Notes: generated by a model from the letters alone, not told the origin. 64,000 nucleotides of DNA from Marinoscillum furvescens DSM 4134 (GCF_003386095.1 NZ_QREG01000027.1:1-64000); one strand, 5' to 3'; shown: positions 1-9,937, counted from the stretch's first letter. Numbers and translations are program-made.

Positions 1-69
1 AGCTTGCAAGGTATGACACCACAACAGGTACACACCTCTGTAGCCATGGAAAAACCGACAAAAACAAAC

Positions 70-364
70 AGGACTACAAGACAGAGTGTGAAGAGCGGAT
101 AGGATTAGCATCTGAACCGTCAAATTCTGTTAGGACTAATGTATTGGTAGTAAAGCACCAACGGGATTAGTCGATAGCATGTAAAGAAGATTTAGTACAA
201 CCATTTAAACCGTAAAGCCAATGAAGGATTAATCAATCAACAGTAAAACCAAAGCAGGACATTATCCTGGCCTGTATACTTCATCTGGGATTACCGTAAT
301 CCAGGTAAAGTACAATTAGGATTATCACTTATTGATGTAAACAATTATTAGAATTAAGTAAAAA
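70..364. repeat. Degenerate tandem array, 31-bp period
   Basis: Non-coding stretch in which the motif AGGAYTA (or GGGATTA) recurs at 70, 101, 132, 163, 225, 256, 287 and 318, exactly 31 bp apart; the unit at 194 has a diverged copy. A second motif, GTAAAG or a near variant, lies 18 bases into every unit. The two motifs are separated by 11 bases within a unit and by 7 bases to the next unit. The rest of each unit differs. The period is not a multiple of three, so this is not coding. Weaker units may continue toward position 1. I do not recognise the family. Confidence 0.75.
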
Positions 365-432
365 CCTGTCAAGTAATTTTAGGACGGGTCCCCAACATCA
401 GCAACCCTGTCAAGTAATTTTAGGACGGGTCC
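365..432. repeat. Two copies of an array-leader element
   Basis: The core TGTCAAGTAATTTTAGGACG occurs twice, 41 bp apart (full element 365-391 and 406-432), and the second copy abuts the 21-bp array. Positions 392-432 match 18280-18320 with one difference, and there too the element directly precedes a 21-bp array. A shortened copy lies at 20367-20382. The element has the same GTnAAG, 7 bases, AGGA layout as the 31-bp array upstream, so it may be a homogenised unit of it. A decayed insertion-sequence end is another possibility; no transposase is visible. Confidence 0.8.
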
Positions 433-630
433 ATCCGCTCACGGCAATGACCCATCCGCACGCGACAACCATCCATCCGCACCCGGCAATCACTCATCCG
501 CATCCGGCAATCATCCATCCGCACGCGGCAAACACTCATCCGCACCCGAAAATCATTCATCCGCTCCCGGCAATGACTCATCCGCATAAGAAAATCATTC
601 ATCCGCACTCGGCAATCATCCATCCGCTGA
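433..630. repeat. 21-bp tandem array 1
   Basis: Nine full units and part of a tenth, each beginning ATCCGC, start at 433, 454, 475, 496, 517, 538, 559, 580, 601 and 622. The consensus unit begins ATCCGCACCCGGCAATCAT. ATCCGC and GGCAA are nearly fixed while bases between them vary. Because 21 is a multiple of three, both strands stay open and give heptapeptide-repeat reading frames. I regard these as a by-product unless expression is shown. Confidence 0.85.
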
Positions 631-685
631 TTTTGGATACGGAAGAAACAACATGTGACCTTTTGCTCACCCCATCACTTTTCAT

Positions 686-1176
686 TCATTTACCACCGTA
701 CTTCGCAGGTATGGCTGCACTATCAGATTCGATGGTCCATAGCAGGCTGACGATCCACCACCGGCCATCATATTGGGTCAGCTGATAGCTATTGATGCCG
801 GTTTCCTCCACCCCTCCGAGTCCTTGCCATAAAACGTCTGAAACACCTGAGCAATGCCATTGTATTGATCTACCACCTTATGGAGTTCTTTTTCCAGATA
901 CCCTTGTTCGTAGTAAGGATTTTTCAGCAGCACGAGAAACTCATCGAGAGATACCGTTTCTGCCTGTGCAGGATCAGCTACGGTGAATATGGCAGCCGGA
1001 TGAAACAAATTCCGAATGGCTGCTGTATCCATTTGCTCCCCCTGCTCTATGGTGATTTGATCAAGCAGCTCATCGATTATGCCATCAATAGATGCTTCTG
1101 GAGCTTCAGCTGTGTCCTGAGCCCAGACACGTATGGCCAGACTCAAGAAAAGCAGGGTGTAGAGGATGTATTTCAT
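686..1176 (-). pseudogene. Secreted NTF2/SnoaL-like protein, frameshifted
   Basis: Reads from a signal peptide (MKYILYTLLFLSLAIRVWAQ, start chosen at 1176 rather than 1212 for this reason) into an NTF2-like fold of the SnoaL/DUF4440 type. The frame ends early at 778. Adding one G to the four-G run (C-run on the plus strand, 811-814) restores a typical C-terminus, TGINSYQL...GRWWIVSLLW, ending at 686. So either the gene has a one-base deletion or the assembly lost a base there. Members of this family are often of unknown function. The start lies just downstream of the DUF6090 gene on the same strand. Confidence 0.75.
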
Positions 1177-1211
1177 TTTGTTATGGGTTGTATAAGTGCT
1201 CCTTTTGTGCA

Positions 1212-1934
1212 TCAGTTGATCCCTAGTTCTTTTTCAATCATGCGTATCAAGTGGCTTATTCTGCTGTTGGCGTTCTTCGAATTGTTCCCCACATAGCCCA
1301 TCGTAATGCCTCGAAAACGCACCGTTTCTTGAAAAACCCGATCTTCCATCAAAGCATCATAGTCATAAGGAACGGCATGAAACCACCGGTCCATTTTTAG
1401 TCTGGAAGTTAGCACAGGCAAGACCATTTGGTTGTGATTGTCTATTGCAAACTCTTTTTCAGTCTTTTGAATAAGCTCATAGGAAATGGCATGGAGATTT
1501 GTCAAGGCAATTCGAATGCTATCATTGCTGATTAAGTCAAACCCAATTGATTTAAGGTTTTCGAATGCCGAGGTGTTGAAGGTGGCAAATCCATGGGTAT
1601 AAAGATTTCCGAAATGAACAGCGAGCGAATCATTCCAGGGAATCTTTCTTTCTAGGGATGCATTGATGATGGCCGCAGATCTTTCCACCCGTTGATACCA
1701 CGCTACGTTTACCGCATTATCCAACGAGTCATTGCGTAGGTTTATTAGCAATTCGCGAAGGACTTGTTTTTCTTGAGCTGCCCTGGAGACGGATTCATGC
1801 CAATTATTGATTTGAAGGGCTATGAGTATCCCAATCACTACCAGGATAATCTCCCCAATAGCATAAATCACATACTGACTGAGTTTATTTTCAGCGAGTA
1901 GTTTGTGTCTAATTTTTCGAAAGAATTTGATCAT
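1212..1934 (-). CDS. DUF6090 family membrane protein
   Basis: The 240-residue protein opens with MIKFFRKIRHKLL and NKLSQYVIYAIGEI, then one strongly hydrophobic helix (ILVVIGILIALQINNWHE), the hallmark of the DUF6090 family that is abundant in Bacteroidota. The remaining ~190 residues are charged and probably extracytoplasmic. The start at 1934 was chosen because the family begins with MIKFF; an upstream in-frame Met at 1979 would add 15 residues. Function is unknown. The gene is followed within 40 bp by the frameshifted NTF2-like gene, suggesting co-transcription. Confidence 0.8.
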   Translation of the reverse strand: MIKFFRKIRHKLLAENKLSQYVIYAIGEIILVVIGILIALQINNWHESVSRAAQEKQVLRELLINLRNDSLDNAVNVAWYQRVERSAAIINASLERKIPWNDSLAVHFGNLYTHGFATFNTSAFENLKSIGFDLISNDSIRIALTNLHAISYELIQKTEKEFAIDNHNQMVLPVLTSRLKMDRWFHAVPYDYDALMEDRVFQETVRFRGITMGYVGNNSKNANSRISHLIRMIEKELGIN

Positions 1935-2132
1935 TAGCAGATGAAAGATGGAAATAATGAAACGCCACAGCAATATCAAATGAGCATCGCTTCAGGCCAT
2001 ATATCTAAACTAATGAAATCTACAACTCGCAGCAAGTGGGTATCTCACAGCATTCAAAGCGGCCGAAAATGGGAGGTCTGGCGTGGTGGTGTACTCCTTC
2101 GTGTTTAGAGAGGCAGTATATCCTTCATCTAG

Positions 2133-2972
2133 TTATATTGCTTTATTCTTAAAGTATACTCTAAATTCGTATGTTGTATTGACCGGTTCGCCACGAATGA
2201 TTCCGGGTTTCCATCGACTATAGTTCTTTTTGATTTCCCCAACAGCCAATGGAAAAAGTTTATCATACAAGACCTTGTCAGACTCCAGCCTTCTTAAAGA
2301 GTCTATTTCAAATTTTGTCACATCACCATTCTTATCTATTGTAATATCAACGTCCACAAATGTTGGATACTTGTCGCTTGGAAACATTGATTCAATTTTA
2401 TTCTCTGGGACTTGTACATCCGTTTCTATAATAATTCCGAGGAACATAATCCCACCGCCAATTTCCCTTTCTATGACTGAATGATCAGGCAGCAGTTCTG
2501 GTTCTTCATCGCAATACCAATGCCAAATGGTATCATTTCTTACTTCTTCGAAATAGAGGCTATCAGCACGTTCATGGATTCGTTTTTTAAAGTCAGCCCC
2601 AAACTGTTCAGCAATTAGCCTATCCATGTACAGGCTGTAGCACCCTTGAGTTTGCCCGCCATAGACAACACAATATTCACCTTCTGGTCTAAATATTAAG
2701 CCTTGCTCCTCGATCAGGTTTTTAAGTTGCCTTGAGTACCGCCTGTTACCTTGATCCAAGCCTAAAAGGTCATTCATTGCTATTTTCCCTTCCTCTGCAT
2801 CCCGTTTAGCTCTTGCAAGGTCGCTTAAACAAACTGTGTCTGTTGGTTTTGGATTCTCAATGTAGTTTATCATTTCCAGATAGACCGAACCCAATTCAGT
2901 TCGTTCGAGAGTATTCGTTGAAGTCTTGCAGGATACAATGGATAAAAAGAAGATTAATGTGAAATACCTCAT
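2133..2972 (-). CDS. Lipoprotein with TonB C-terminal-like domain
   Basis: A 279-residue protein with a lipoprotein signal (FLSIVSCKTS, Cys at about residue 15). The last ~80 residues (VDVDITIDKNGDVTKFEI ... WKPGIIRGEPVNTTYEFRVYF) resemble the TonB C-terminal fold found in many stand-alone Bacteroidota proteins. There is no N-terminal TonB membrane anchor or proline-rich linker, so it is unlikely to be an energy transducer. The middle section is not recognised. It is followed by a minus-strand DUF6090 gene 200 bp downstream. Role unknown. Confidence 0.65.
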   Translation of the reverse strand: MRYFTLIFFLSIVSCKTSTNTLERTELGSVYLEMINYIENPKPTDTVCLSDLARAKRDAEEGKIAMNDLLGLDQGNRRYSRQLKNLIEEQGLIFRPEGEYCVVYGGQTQGCYSLYMDRLIAEQFGADFKKRIHERADSLYFEEVRNDTIWHWYCDEEPELLPDHSVIEREIGGGIMFLGIIIETDVQVPENKIESMFPSDKYPTFVDVDITIDKNGDVTKFEIDSLRRLESDKVLYDKLFPLAVGEIKKNYSRWKPGIIRGEPVNTTYEFRVYFKNKAI

Positions 2973-3124
2973 AATGCTTCAGACAAATTAAATGAGTGCG
3001 CTTCACACTTGCAATCTTAGCAATAGCTAAGCCTTTACCGTCCACCTCCCGAGCCAGAAAGCCAGCTGGAGAGCTAATAGAAGGGCCAGCACCAAGGATA
3101 GGTCGTGCTTCAGCATTTTTCTCT

Positions 3125-3148
3125 CTACTTTTTCTTGATAAAAAGTAG
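3125..3148. repeat. Hairpin of dispersed Bacteroidota-type repeat
   Basis: CTACTTTTT and AAAAAGTAG form a perfect 9-bp stem around CTTGAT. The flank on the complementary strand (CCTTGATTTTTGCTAC) matches the flank of a second hairpin at 23769-23794 (CCTTGGGTTTTTGGTAC). I recall similar hairpins scattered in Bacteroidota intergenic regions, so this is probably a dispersed repeat. It is not followed by a gene-end T-tract. Confidence 0.6.
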
Positions 3149-3410
3149 CAAAAATCAAGGGCTGAGTCCATTTTTTAACGCTTTTCCAAATGAAAATCAG
3201 CAAATAAATAAACTCGCATTTACGTTTGCGAAATGGTTTTGACATTGGGTAAGTGCTCAGACAGTATTTATTTGTAATCTGATTTCCATCCGGAAAACCT
3301 AAAATGGACCAATGCCCGTCCTTCTATTAAACCCTATTGCACCACAGGTTTTCGGATTGCCCCATAGTATTTTATGTTTGAAAGCTTCCTCTTGAGGAAA
3401 CACTTCTTAA

Positions 3411-3872
3411 CTAGAGATCCTTTACAATAGGTTTATCTTTATTTAGAAGTACGACTTTTCCATCAATCTTCTCATATATATAAGTAAAAATTTTATGGAT
3501 ATCGAGGAGTTTATTATCAACTTTCACATTAATACAGTCTGCATCTCCATCAGGTAAGTGAGCAGTGCCATCCCAAGCCATTAAGAATAAAATGTTTTTA
3601 GGTTCAGCATACTTCTTTTGGATAATATTCTGAATAGTGGTCGCATGTTCACGATGATCAATAGTTGTTTTGTTAGGATCATGATAAACTACCAATTCAA
3701 AATTGTTGCTAGAGGTAAGAATGCCTCCAAAAGGAAGAAATGAGTCAGTGGTTTCTATTTCTGACGCTGCTAATTGTATAGCCTGATGAGAGAATAATGT
3801 TATTTTCTCAAGTTCAGCTGCTAATCGCACTTCTTTATCCTTACGTTTTCTCGAAAAATTGAATATTCCCAT
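3411..3872 (-). CDS. Hypothetical cytoplasmic protein
   Basis: A 153-residue protein without signal peptide or membrane segment. It opens with a basic stretch (MGIFNFSRKRKDKEVRL), followed by alternating hydrophobic and charged segments. I do not recognise the family. It stands alone, on the same strand as its neighbours, about 120 bp downstream of the ScfR-like regulator gene. The intergenic region 2973-3410 holds only the hairpin repeat at 3125 and overlapping short frames that do not look like genes. Confidence 0.55.
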   Translation of the reverse strand: MGIFNFSRKRKDKEVRLAAELEKITLFSHQAIQLAASEIETTDSFLPFGGILTSSNNFELVVYHDPNKTTIDHREHATTIQNIIQKKYAEPKNILFLMAWDGTAHLPDGDADCINVKVDNKLLDIHKIFTYIYEKIDGKVVLLNKDKPIVKDL

Positions 3873-3995
3873 TTTCTATTTTCTATTGCCGTTAACACCC
3901 AAACATAACGCACCTATACCCTCCATCCAATTAGACTCTTCCAAAATAATGGTTTAATCAACACACATCAACCCTTGTGGCACCACTCCTCCCAC

Positions 3996-5462
3996 CTACA
4001 GCTTCCCTAGCTCTGCCTCCAGCTGTGCCTGATGGTTTTGCTCCTCAATGTAACGCGGCGGAGCCACGCGGTTGTCACAGTCGGCCAGCGAGCACCGCTC
4101 ACAGGTAGTGTTAACCACCTTCTTTTTGAGGGCTGGGTCTTTCATAAAATTAAATGTACCCCGCAGTTTTTCATTCATGAGCATCCCGAGGGTGATGCTC
4201 CCCGCCTGCTCACCAAAATTGCCATCGGAGTTGGCTACCGTAATACAGAAATAGGACTTATTGGTGCCCCAGTACTCCGATATTTGCGAGTCGATCAGGT
4301 AGTCTTGCTTAAGGTTTTTGATGCTTTTGATCGCGCTGATCGACATCCATCGGTGACACAGGTGCTCTCCCAGCTCTGTATGATATGGCTGGTGCAGCTG
4401 CGAGAGGTGCAACTCTTTGGTGATATTGTACCGAATAAGGTCATCGGTGCTGCCCAGGCGAATAAAAAACAGGTCGTTGAGCCCAAAATGGTGAGGCAGG
4501 ATATTGGTAAATCGCTGCAGCAGGGTCTCTGGCGTCACCTGATACTTGCTCAGGAGTTTGCCAATGAGGTCCGGAGACCACTCCGTAGCCCGACTGATAA
4601 GCTCTATATCTTTCACCAGCTCTACTGCGTCCATGATCAGCGCCGCAGCGAAATAAGACGCCTTAAAATTGCCCAGCAGTTTATCGAAGGAAGCCTCCTT
4701 ATTGAGTAAGGTCTCCATCGGGCGCTCAGTGATCTTCAGGTAGTGAAACCCGATCTCTTTGCAGAGTATAAACAGCTCCTGCCCTTCACTCAGTCCCTCG
4801 TTGAGGTACAGCACCTTTTTGGCTGGTTGATAGTACGACCGAAAATTCCTAAGACGCTTGTTTTTAGACAGCCCCACCCGATCGATGGTCACATCATAGT
4901 CCTTTTGCAGGATATCTGCCAGCGCATCATAGGTAACCGGCTGTCGGCTAGGCAGCCCCTTTTCCGTTCGCAGCTGACTGGCAGCAGCTTCCAGTTCTGG
5001 AAAGTAATTGTCGTGCATGTCCTGATACGAGCGCAGTGCAATCCTAAAAAAGTCCTCCTTCTCAATCTGGTAGCTCCGAATCATCTTCAGGATGGTGCTG
5101 ATAAATGCCCCAAATCGGTCTGGCGAAGTACTGAACACATCGATGAGTTTCTCCAGGCTGATGCCAAACTCATTGAGTGGAAATACCTTGAAAAAACCGG
5201 AATTGAGCAGCTCAATCACCGGCTGCAAGCGCTTGTCCGTGCGGGTGCTCACCAGCTCATCGTACTCCAGGTCAAACACCCGGGCCAGGGACGTAAGCTT
5301 ATCTGGCTTGGGGTACTTCTTGCCCTTCTCTATGTCATTGAGATAGGAAACCGACAGCCCGGTCTCCGCCGAAAGCTGCTGGTACGAAATCTTTTTGCTG
5401 AGCCGCAAATACCTGAGCTTAAAGCCCAAAATGAGTTTTACTACATCACTATCACTGATCAT
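3996..5462 (-). CDS. ScfR/RamB-like XRE regulator of the glyoxylate shunt
   Basis: A 488-residue regulator. Residues ~10-65 form an XRE helix-turn-helix (LSVSYLNDIEKGKKYPKPDK). The middle resembles the ImmA/IrrE peptidase fold, but the zinc motif is degenerate: KEIGFHY where HExxH is expected. The C-terminus carries a CxxCxxxxC cluster followed by NRVAPP, typical of short-chain acyl-CoA responsive regulators (ScfR/RamB group). In Actinobacteria RamB relatives control aceA and aceB; here the gene is divergent from aceB-aceA with a palindrome between them. Regulation of that operon and of itself is therefore a well-founded inference. Confidence 0.85.
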   Translation of the reverse strand: MISDSDVVKLILGFKLRYLRLSKKISYQQLSAETGLSVSYLNDIEKGKKYPKPDKLTSLARVFDLEYDELVSTRTDKRLQPVIELLNSGFFKVFPLNEFGISLEKLIDVFSTSPDRFGAFISTILKMIRSYQIEKEDFFRIALRSYQDMHDNYFPELEAAASQLRTEKGLPSRQPVTYDALADILQKDYDVTIDRVGLSKNKRLRNFRSYYQPAKKVLYLNEGLSEGQELFILCKEIGFHYLKITERPMETLLNKEASFDKLLGNFKASYFAAALIMDAVELVKDIELISRATEWSPDLIGKLLSKYQVTPETLLQRFTNILPHHFGLNDLFFIRLGSTDDLIRYNITKELHLSQLHQPYHTELGEHLCHRWMSISAIKSIKNLKQDYLIDSQISEYWGTNKSYFCITVANSDGNFGEQAGSITLGMLMNEKLRGTFNFMKDPALKKKVVNTTCERCSLADCDNRVAPPRYIEEQNHQAQLEAELGKL

Positions 5463-5517
5463 AAGCGCTTTATCTGAAGTCCAGCAAAAATAGAAGAAAA
5501 AAAGTAAAATAAATTAT

Positions 5518-5534
5518 TAGCGGAATTTCCGCTA
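5518..5534. promoter_or_regulatory. Candidate operator, ScfR-aceB intergenic region
   Basis: TAGCGGAATTTCCGCTA is an inverted repeat with two 8-base arms around one central base. It lies in the 108-bp gap between the divergent regulator and aceB, and overlaps the position expected for the -33 box of the aceB promoter. A repressor bound here would block that promoter. Confidence 0.65.
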
Positions 5535-5548
5535 TTGGATAATATTTC

Positions 5549-5556
5549 TATATTTG
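5549..5556 (+). promoter_or_regulatory. Candidate aceB promoter (-7 box)
   Basis: TATATTTG matches the Bacteroidota -7 consensus TAnnTTTG. A recognisable -33 TTTG is missing; TTTC at 5526-5529, inside the palindrome, has the right spacing of 19 bp. The transcript would start only about 5-10 bases before the ATG at 5571. Confidence 0.5.
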
Positions 5557-5570
5557 ACAAAAATTCTCTT

Positions 5571-7466
5571 ATGTCACAACTATCTATCCCCCCCGAACTA
5601 CTGATGTCTTACCAGGACATCTACAGCGATGAAGTGCTACAAGCACTGGAAGCTCTAGCTCCATTGGATGCCCAGCAAAAGCAGCTAATGGATACGCGAA
5701 ACCAGCGTCGTGCCTTACGTATTGCTCATGGCGATGCCCCCGATTTTCTCAGCCCGGAGGCGGTCATTGGCCCCAAAAAGCTTAAGGTCTCAGCCATTAG
5801 GGCCGGAGATTTTGAGTCTAGCCCCATCCCTGCGGACCTTCAGCGCCAATGGATACAGGGTACCGGACCGGCAGCCCGCCCCCATGCGCCGCTGGCTTCC
5901 AGCCTGCGCAACGTGGCCTATGCTCTCCTGTCGGGAGCTGATGGCTGGATGTTTGATGGTGAGGATGCCCTGGGCCAAATCCAGGCCATGTCGCTGGCCA
6001 ACCAGCGCAACCTCAAGCTGGCCATAGCGCGTGATGAGCAGTTTTTGGCTGTAGCCGAAAAGGTCGCCATAGAGATGAATAGCTGGGCTGAGGACTTTCT
6101 GGGCAGGCGCATCATTACCGACTGGAAGCGCCAGCTGGATTTTACCACCCTGATTTTCCGGGCACGCGGCCTCCACCTCGACGACCGACACATTACCTGT
6201 GCAGATGGCAGCTCTTTTTCGGCATCCATCACCGACGTGGTGTTGTTCATCGTCAACAATTACCAGAAACTCCAGCAGCGGGGCGCCTCACTGGTCTTGT
6301 ATTTGCCCAAAATTCAAACTGCGGAAGAGGCTGCCTTTTGGAATCAAATCCTGGAAACGCTGGAAGACCACCTGGGCATGGGCCACGGCACGATCAAGAC
6401 ATACGTACTGGTAGAGCAGCTGGAGGCAGCCTTCCAACTGCTGGAAATCAGAGCAGCACTGGGACCGCATTTTGTGGGCTTCAACACTGGCCGCTGGGAC
6501 TATATCAACAGCGTGGCTGATGCCATGGCCGGTGATCCTGAGTTTATCAACCCCAACATTGAGTCCATCGGGATGACCTATGCCTACATGGCTGCCTATG
6601 AAGACCGGGTGCGCAAGGCTGTAAACACTCCGGATCGCCACGGCAACTACAGCTTGTGGCAAGGTGGTATGGAGCCAAACATCCCTGTAGGCTCTGCTGC
6701 AGGTGTGGAGCAAAGCATGGACAAAGCGATGGCCGGCGCCCAACGCGAGCAAGCAGCCGGTGCCTCGGGCAAGTGGGTAGCACACTGGAAGATGGTACAC
6801 ATCATCCGCCCCGTATGGGAAAAACACGGACAAAACAACCAGCTGGGTCGCTCTTTTGGTGCGCTGACACATACCCCAGAAGACCGCCAGCAGCTCATAC
6901 GCCTGGAGGATGCGCCGCTCACCATCCGGGGAGCACGCAACCTGATCAGCGTGGCCCTACAGTATGGCAATGCCTTTCTGAGGGGATACCAGGCTGCAGC
7001 ACTCAAGCCGGCAGATTTCTTCGGCAATGAAGACATCCTGTACCTCATGGAGGACATGGCTACTGGCGAAATCCGCGTGAGCGTACTCTGGGAATGGATC
7101 CAAAAAGGTGCCCGATTGACGGCAACAGATACCGCCTTTCAGCTGGCCCCGGGAGCACCCTTTACCGAAGAGCTGTTTTTGACACTGCTGGAAGAAGAAT
7201 ATGACAAACTCCTGCTAGCCGGGGATAAAGACGTACACGAGTCGTCCAAAACCACGAGTCTGCCCATTGCCAGGGAAATCGTCAAGGTGTTTGTCACCAG
7301 CAGAACGAAAGCACCCTGGTACATCGACCTCCTCAACCTAAACCTAAACAATGAGGACCTGATGACGGCCAAAGAACGGATCAGCTACTACTACAGTGAG
7401 CTGCTTTCCGGCAAACGGATCACCGAAAATCTAGACTTAAAAATCAATACAACGAATGCCATCTAA
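5571..7466 (+). CDS. aceB: Malate synthase
   Basis: Condenses glyoxylate with acetyl-CoA to malate, the second step of the glyoxylate shunt. The 631-residue protein carries malate synthase signatures: [12 protein letters not shown] (~130), [10 protein letters not shown] (~280) and [13 protein letters not shown] (~300), followed by [12 protein letters not shown] (~400). It is longer than the usual ~530-residue malate synthase A and the later motifs are diverged, so it belongs to a less common branch. The ATG at 5571 was chosen over an in-frame TTG at 5535, because that TTG precedes the putative promoter box. The aceA gene begins 11 bp after its stop, indicating one operon. Confidence 0.88.
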   Translation: MSQLSIPPELLMSYQDIYSDEVLQALEALAPLDAQQKQLMDTRNQRRALRIAHGDAPDFLSPEAVIGPKKLKVSAIRAGDFESSPIPADLQRQWIQGTGPAARPHAPLASSLRNVAYALLSGADGWMFDGEDALGQIQAMSLANQRNLKLAIARDEQFLAVAEKVAIEMNSWAEDFLGRRIITDWKRQLDFTTLIFRARGLHLDDRHITCADGSSFSASITDVVLFIVNNYQKLQQRGASLVLYLPKIQTAEEAAFWNQILETLEDHLGMGHGTIKTYVLVEQLEAAFQLLEIRAALGPHFVGFNTGRWDYINSVADAMAGDPEFINPNIESIGMTYAYMAAYEDRVRKAVNTPDRHGNYSLWQGGMEPNIPVGSAAGVEQSMDKAMAGAQREQAAGASGKWVAHWKMVHIIRPVWEKHGQNNQLGRSFGALTHTPEDRQQLIRLEDAPLTIRGARNLISVALQYGNAFLRGYQAAALKPADFFGNEDILYLMEDMATGEIRVSVLWEWIQKGARLTATDTAFQLAPGAPFTEELFLTLLEEEYDKLLLAGDKDVHESSKTTSLPIAREIVKVFVTSRTKAPWYIDLLNLNLNNEDLMTAKERISYYYSELLSGKRITENLDLKINTTNAI

Positions 7467-7477
7467 ATCCAAAAATC

Positions 7478-9763
7478 ATGAATCACGAGAAAAAAGCGAT
7501 CGCAGAGGCTACTACCTCCATGCAGGAATTCTTTGACCTACCCCGTTTCAAAGGTATCAAGCGCCTCTATGGCCCCAAGCAGGTCATCGAGCAGCAAGGC
7601 ACCATCCCCAACGACTATACGGTGGCAAAATCTGCTGCGGTCTCGTTTTACAACCGCCTCAGGGCCCTTTTTGAAACCAAAAAACAGATCACCACTTTTG
7701 GTCCGTATACCCCCAGCCAGGCAGTGATGATGAAGCGCGCAGGCATAGAGGGCATCTATCTGGGCGGATGGGCTACATCGGCCAAAGGCTCCGCAGATGA
7801 GGATCCGGGTGCCGACCTGGCCAGCTATCCGCTAAGTCAGGTACCGAACGAAGCGGCAGGAATCGTACGTGCCCTGCTCACTGCAGACAAAAATCAGCAG
7901 TACCACCGCATGAAAATGACGGAGCAAGAGCTGGAAGCAACGCCTGCCATTGACTTTCAGCCCTACATCATTGCGGATGCGGACACCGGCCATGGAGGTG
8001 ATGCGCACGTGCGCAACCTTATCCGCAGGTTTGTAGAGGTAGGCGTTACCGGCTACCACATCGAAGACCAAAAGCCCGGCACCAAAAAATGTGGCCACCA
8101 GGGTGGAAAGGTACTGGTATCCTGCGACGAACAAATCAAAAGAATCAATGCCGCCCGCCTGCAGCTGGACATCATGCGTGTGCAGGGCCTCATCGTAGCG
8201 CGTACCGATGCAGAGGCTGCTTCCCTGATCGAAAGCATCGCTGATGAGCGTGATCAACCGTTCGTTTTGGGGGCTACCAACCTGGACATCCCCTCCTATA
8301 AGACGGCATTTCTACGGTTGCAGCAGTTTCTCCATGCGCTGGGAGCTGCGGATATCAAAGGCCACGAGCTGTATGACATCAGCACTGAGGAGCAGTCCAA
8401 AGCCCGCAGCTGGCTGCATACATCCGGGATATTGGATTTTGCCAGGGAGCTAAAAGATGAGCTCACCAGTGAAGAGCTGGGGACTTTCGAAAAAGCCTAC
8501 AACCAGATCTATGACCGATTTGTGAAGCAATGGGAAGAAGATGCCGCCGTAATGACCTACCGCAGCGCAGTAGCCAACCTGCTGGAAGAGCTGGGCAAAG
8601 AGGGTGAAGAGCTGGGCATGTGCCATCAGGAGTGGTTGCAGTTTGCTAAAACTGCGTCTTTGGCAGCTGTGCGCCAGAAAGCCATGGAGCTGGGCGTAGA
8701 CGTAACCTGGGACTGTGACCTGGCACGGACACCGGAAGGTTATTATCAGGTGAAAGGGGGCATTCCGTTTGCTATCGCCAAATCACTGGCCGTGGCACCG
8801 TATGCAGATTTCCTTTGGATGGAAACCAAAACCGCAGACCTGAAAGATGCGGAGACTTTTGCCCGAGCCATACACAAGGTATACCCTGACAAAATGCTGG
8901 CCTACAACCTGTCGCCATCGTTTAACTGGGATACCACCGGCATGACGGAAGAAGAAATGAAGCAGTTTCCCGAGGAACTGGGCAAGCTGGGTTTTGTCTT
9001 CAACTTTATCACCTATGGAGGCCACCAGATAGACGGGCTGGCATCGGATGAGTTTGCCAATTCGCTGCAAACGGAGGGGATGCTGGCACTGGCCAAAGTA
9101 CAGCGCAAGCTAAGGCTGCTGGATTCGCCTTACAAAACGCCGCAAACCCATGTGGGTGGTCCACGCCTGGATGGGGCGCTGGCCTCCAGTTCTGGGCGCA
9201 CGGCCACTACCCGCGCGATGGGCAAAGGGTCTACGCAGTTTCAACACCTAAAGCATACGGAGCTACCGACCAGCATGCTGCAAGACTGGATCAACCGCTG
9301 GAGAGCACATCACCAGATCGCTGACGACCTCACGGTACGTTTGCGGCCGCTGGTGCCGGGCTCTTCCCTACTGGAGCTGAGCGTTATGGAGGGCTTGCAA
9401 AAGGTTGCCAATGTGATCTTTGCGCCAGTAGCGGACAGAAACAGGAAGCAAATCCTTTCCATCAGAGACCAAAATCTCTACCGGAAAGAGCTGCGCCAAA
9501 AGCGACTGATGACGCTCCTGCACCTGTACCTGCTCAACCGCTACGGGTCCGACATCATTCACTATCTCACCCCTACGGAAGACAACCTCCGACAGTGTGA
9601 GGGCATGAAACAGATGCAGCTATTTGGTAACTACAGCGATGATATCGATCAGATTATCGTTGCTGAAGTAAACACAGCGGCCGTGAGCGAATTTGTGTCG
9701 GACGGCACGCTGGCCAGTGCGCTAATTCAAAAACGCGACATCTCCCTGGCGCAGGCAGTGTAA
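7478..9763 (+). CDS. aceA: Isocitrate lyase, long (ICL2-like) form
   Basis: Cleaves isocitrate to glyoxylate and succinate. The catalytic KKCGH motif is at residues 203-207, preceded by DADTGHGGD for magnesium and substrate binding and followed by [10 protein letters not shown]. At 761 residues it is far longer than the ~430-residue classical enzyme and resembles the long ICL2 type, with extra sequence in the middle and a C-terminal extension. It is second in the operon with aceB and is followed by a strong terminator, so together they allow growth on acetate or fatty acids. Confidence 0.92.
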   Translation: MNHEKKAIAEATTSMQEFFDLPRFKGIKRLYGPKQVIEQQGTIPNDYTVAKSAAVSFYNRLRALFETKKQITTFGPYTPSQAVMMKRAGIEGIYLGGWATSAKGSADEDPGADLASYPLSQVPNEAAGIVRALLTADKNQQYHRMKMTEQELEATPAIDFQPYIIADADTGHGGDAHVRNLIRRFVEVGVTGYHIEDQKPGTKKCGHQGGKVLVSCDEQIKRINAARLQLDIMRVQGLIVARTDAEAASLIESIADERDQPFVLGATNLDIPSYKTAFLRLQQFLHALGAADIKGHELYDISTEEQSKARSWLHTSGILDFARELKDELTSEELGTFEKAYNQIYDRFVKQWEEDAAVMTYRSAVANLLEELGKEGEELGMCHQEWLQFAKTASLAAVRQKAMELGVDVTWDCDLARTPEGYYQVKGGIPFAIAKSLAVAPYADFLWMETKTADLKDAETFARAIHKVYPDKMLAYNLSPSFNWDTTGMTEEEMKQFPEELGKLGFVFNFITYGGHQIDGLASDEFANSLQTEGMLALAKVQRKLRLLDSPYKTPQTHVGGPRLDGALASSSGRTATTRAMGKGSTQFQHLKHTELPTSMLQDWINRWRAHHQIADDLTVRLRPLVPGSSLLELSVMEGLQKVANVIFAPVADRNRKQILSIRDQNLYRKELRQKRLMTLLHLYLLNRYGSDIIHYLTPTEDNLRQCEGMKQMQLFGNYSDDIDQIIVAEVNTAAVSEFVSDGTLASALIQKRDISLAQAV

Positions 9764-9771
9764 ATCTTCAC

Positions 9772-9836
9772 AGCAGGGTGTACTCACTTTCAATCTTCCG
9801 CTTCCCTTGGATTGAAGGTAGTCTCCCTGCTTTTTT
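9772..9836 (+). terminator. Rho-independent terminator of aceBA
   Basis: AGCAGGG pairs with CCCTGCT, immediately followed by six or more T. An inner stem of TTCAATC with GATTGAA makes a long two-part hairpin 9 bp after the aceA stop. Confidence 0.85.
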
Positions 9837-9937
9837 CATCGCTTAGACCAGGCAATCTTCTTATGCTTAAAGCTTAAAATCAGCACTTTAACGGCTATTG
9901 CATGGGCGCATAGGATGAAACCATTTACAAAACTCCC

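Noticed and set aside
70-364. CRISPR-like array with 31-bp period
   Set aside because: Only two boxes of 6-7 bases are kept per unit; there is no constant repeat of normal CRISPR length.
365-432. Insertion-sequence terminal repeat
   Set aside because: The TGTCAAGT start resembles some IS ends, but no transposase, partner end or target duplication is visible.
433-630. CRISPR array
   Set aside because: Units are contiguous 21-bp repeats without spacers, and no cas gene is in the window; the same holds for 14689-14982 and 18321-18743.
447-785. 112-residue protein rich in His-Pro
   Set aside because: It is the plus-strand reading of the 21-bp array, running into the antisense of the frameshifted gene.
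2896-3245. Two overlapping short minus-strand frames
   Set aside because: They cross the hairpin repeat at 3125, overlap each other and the lipoprotein start, and show no family features.
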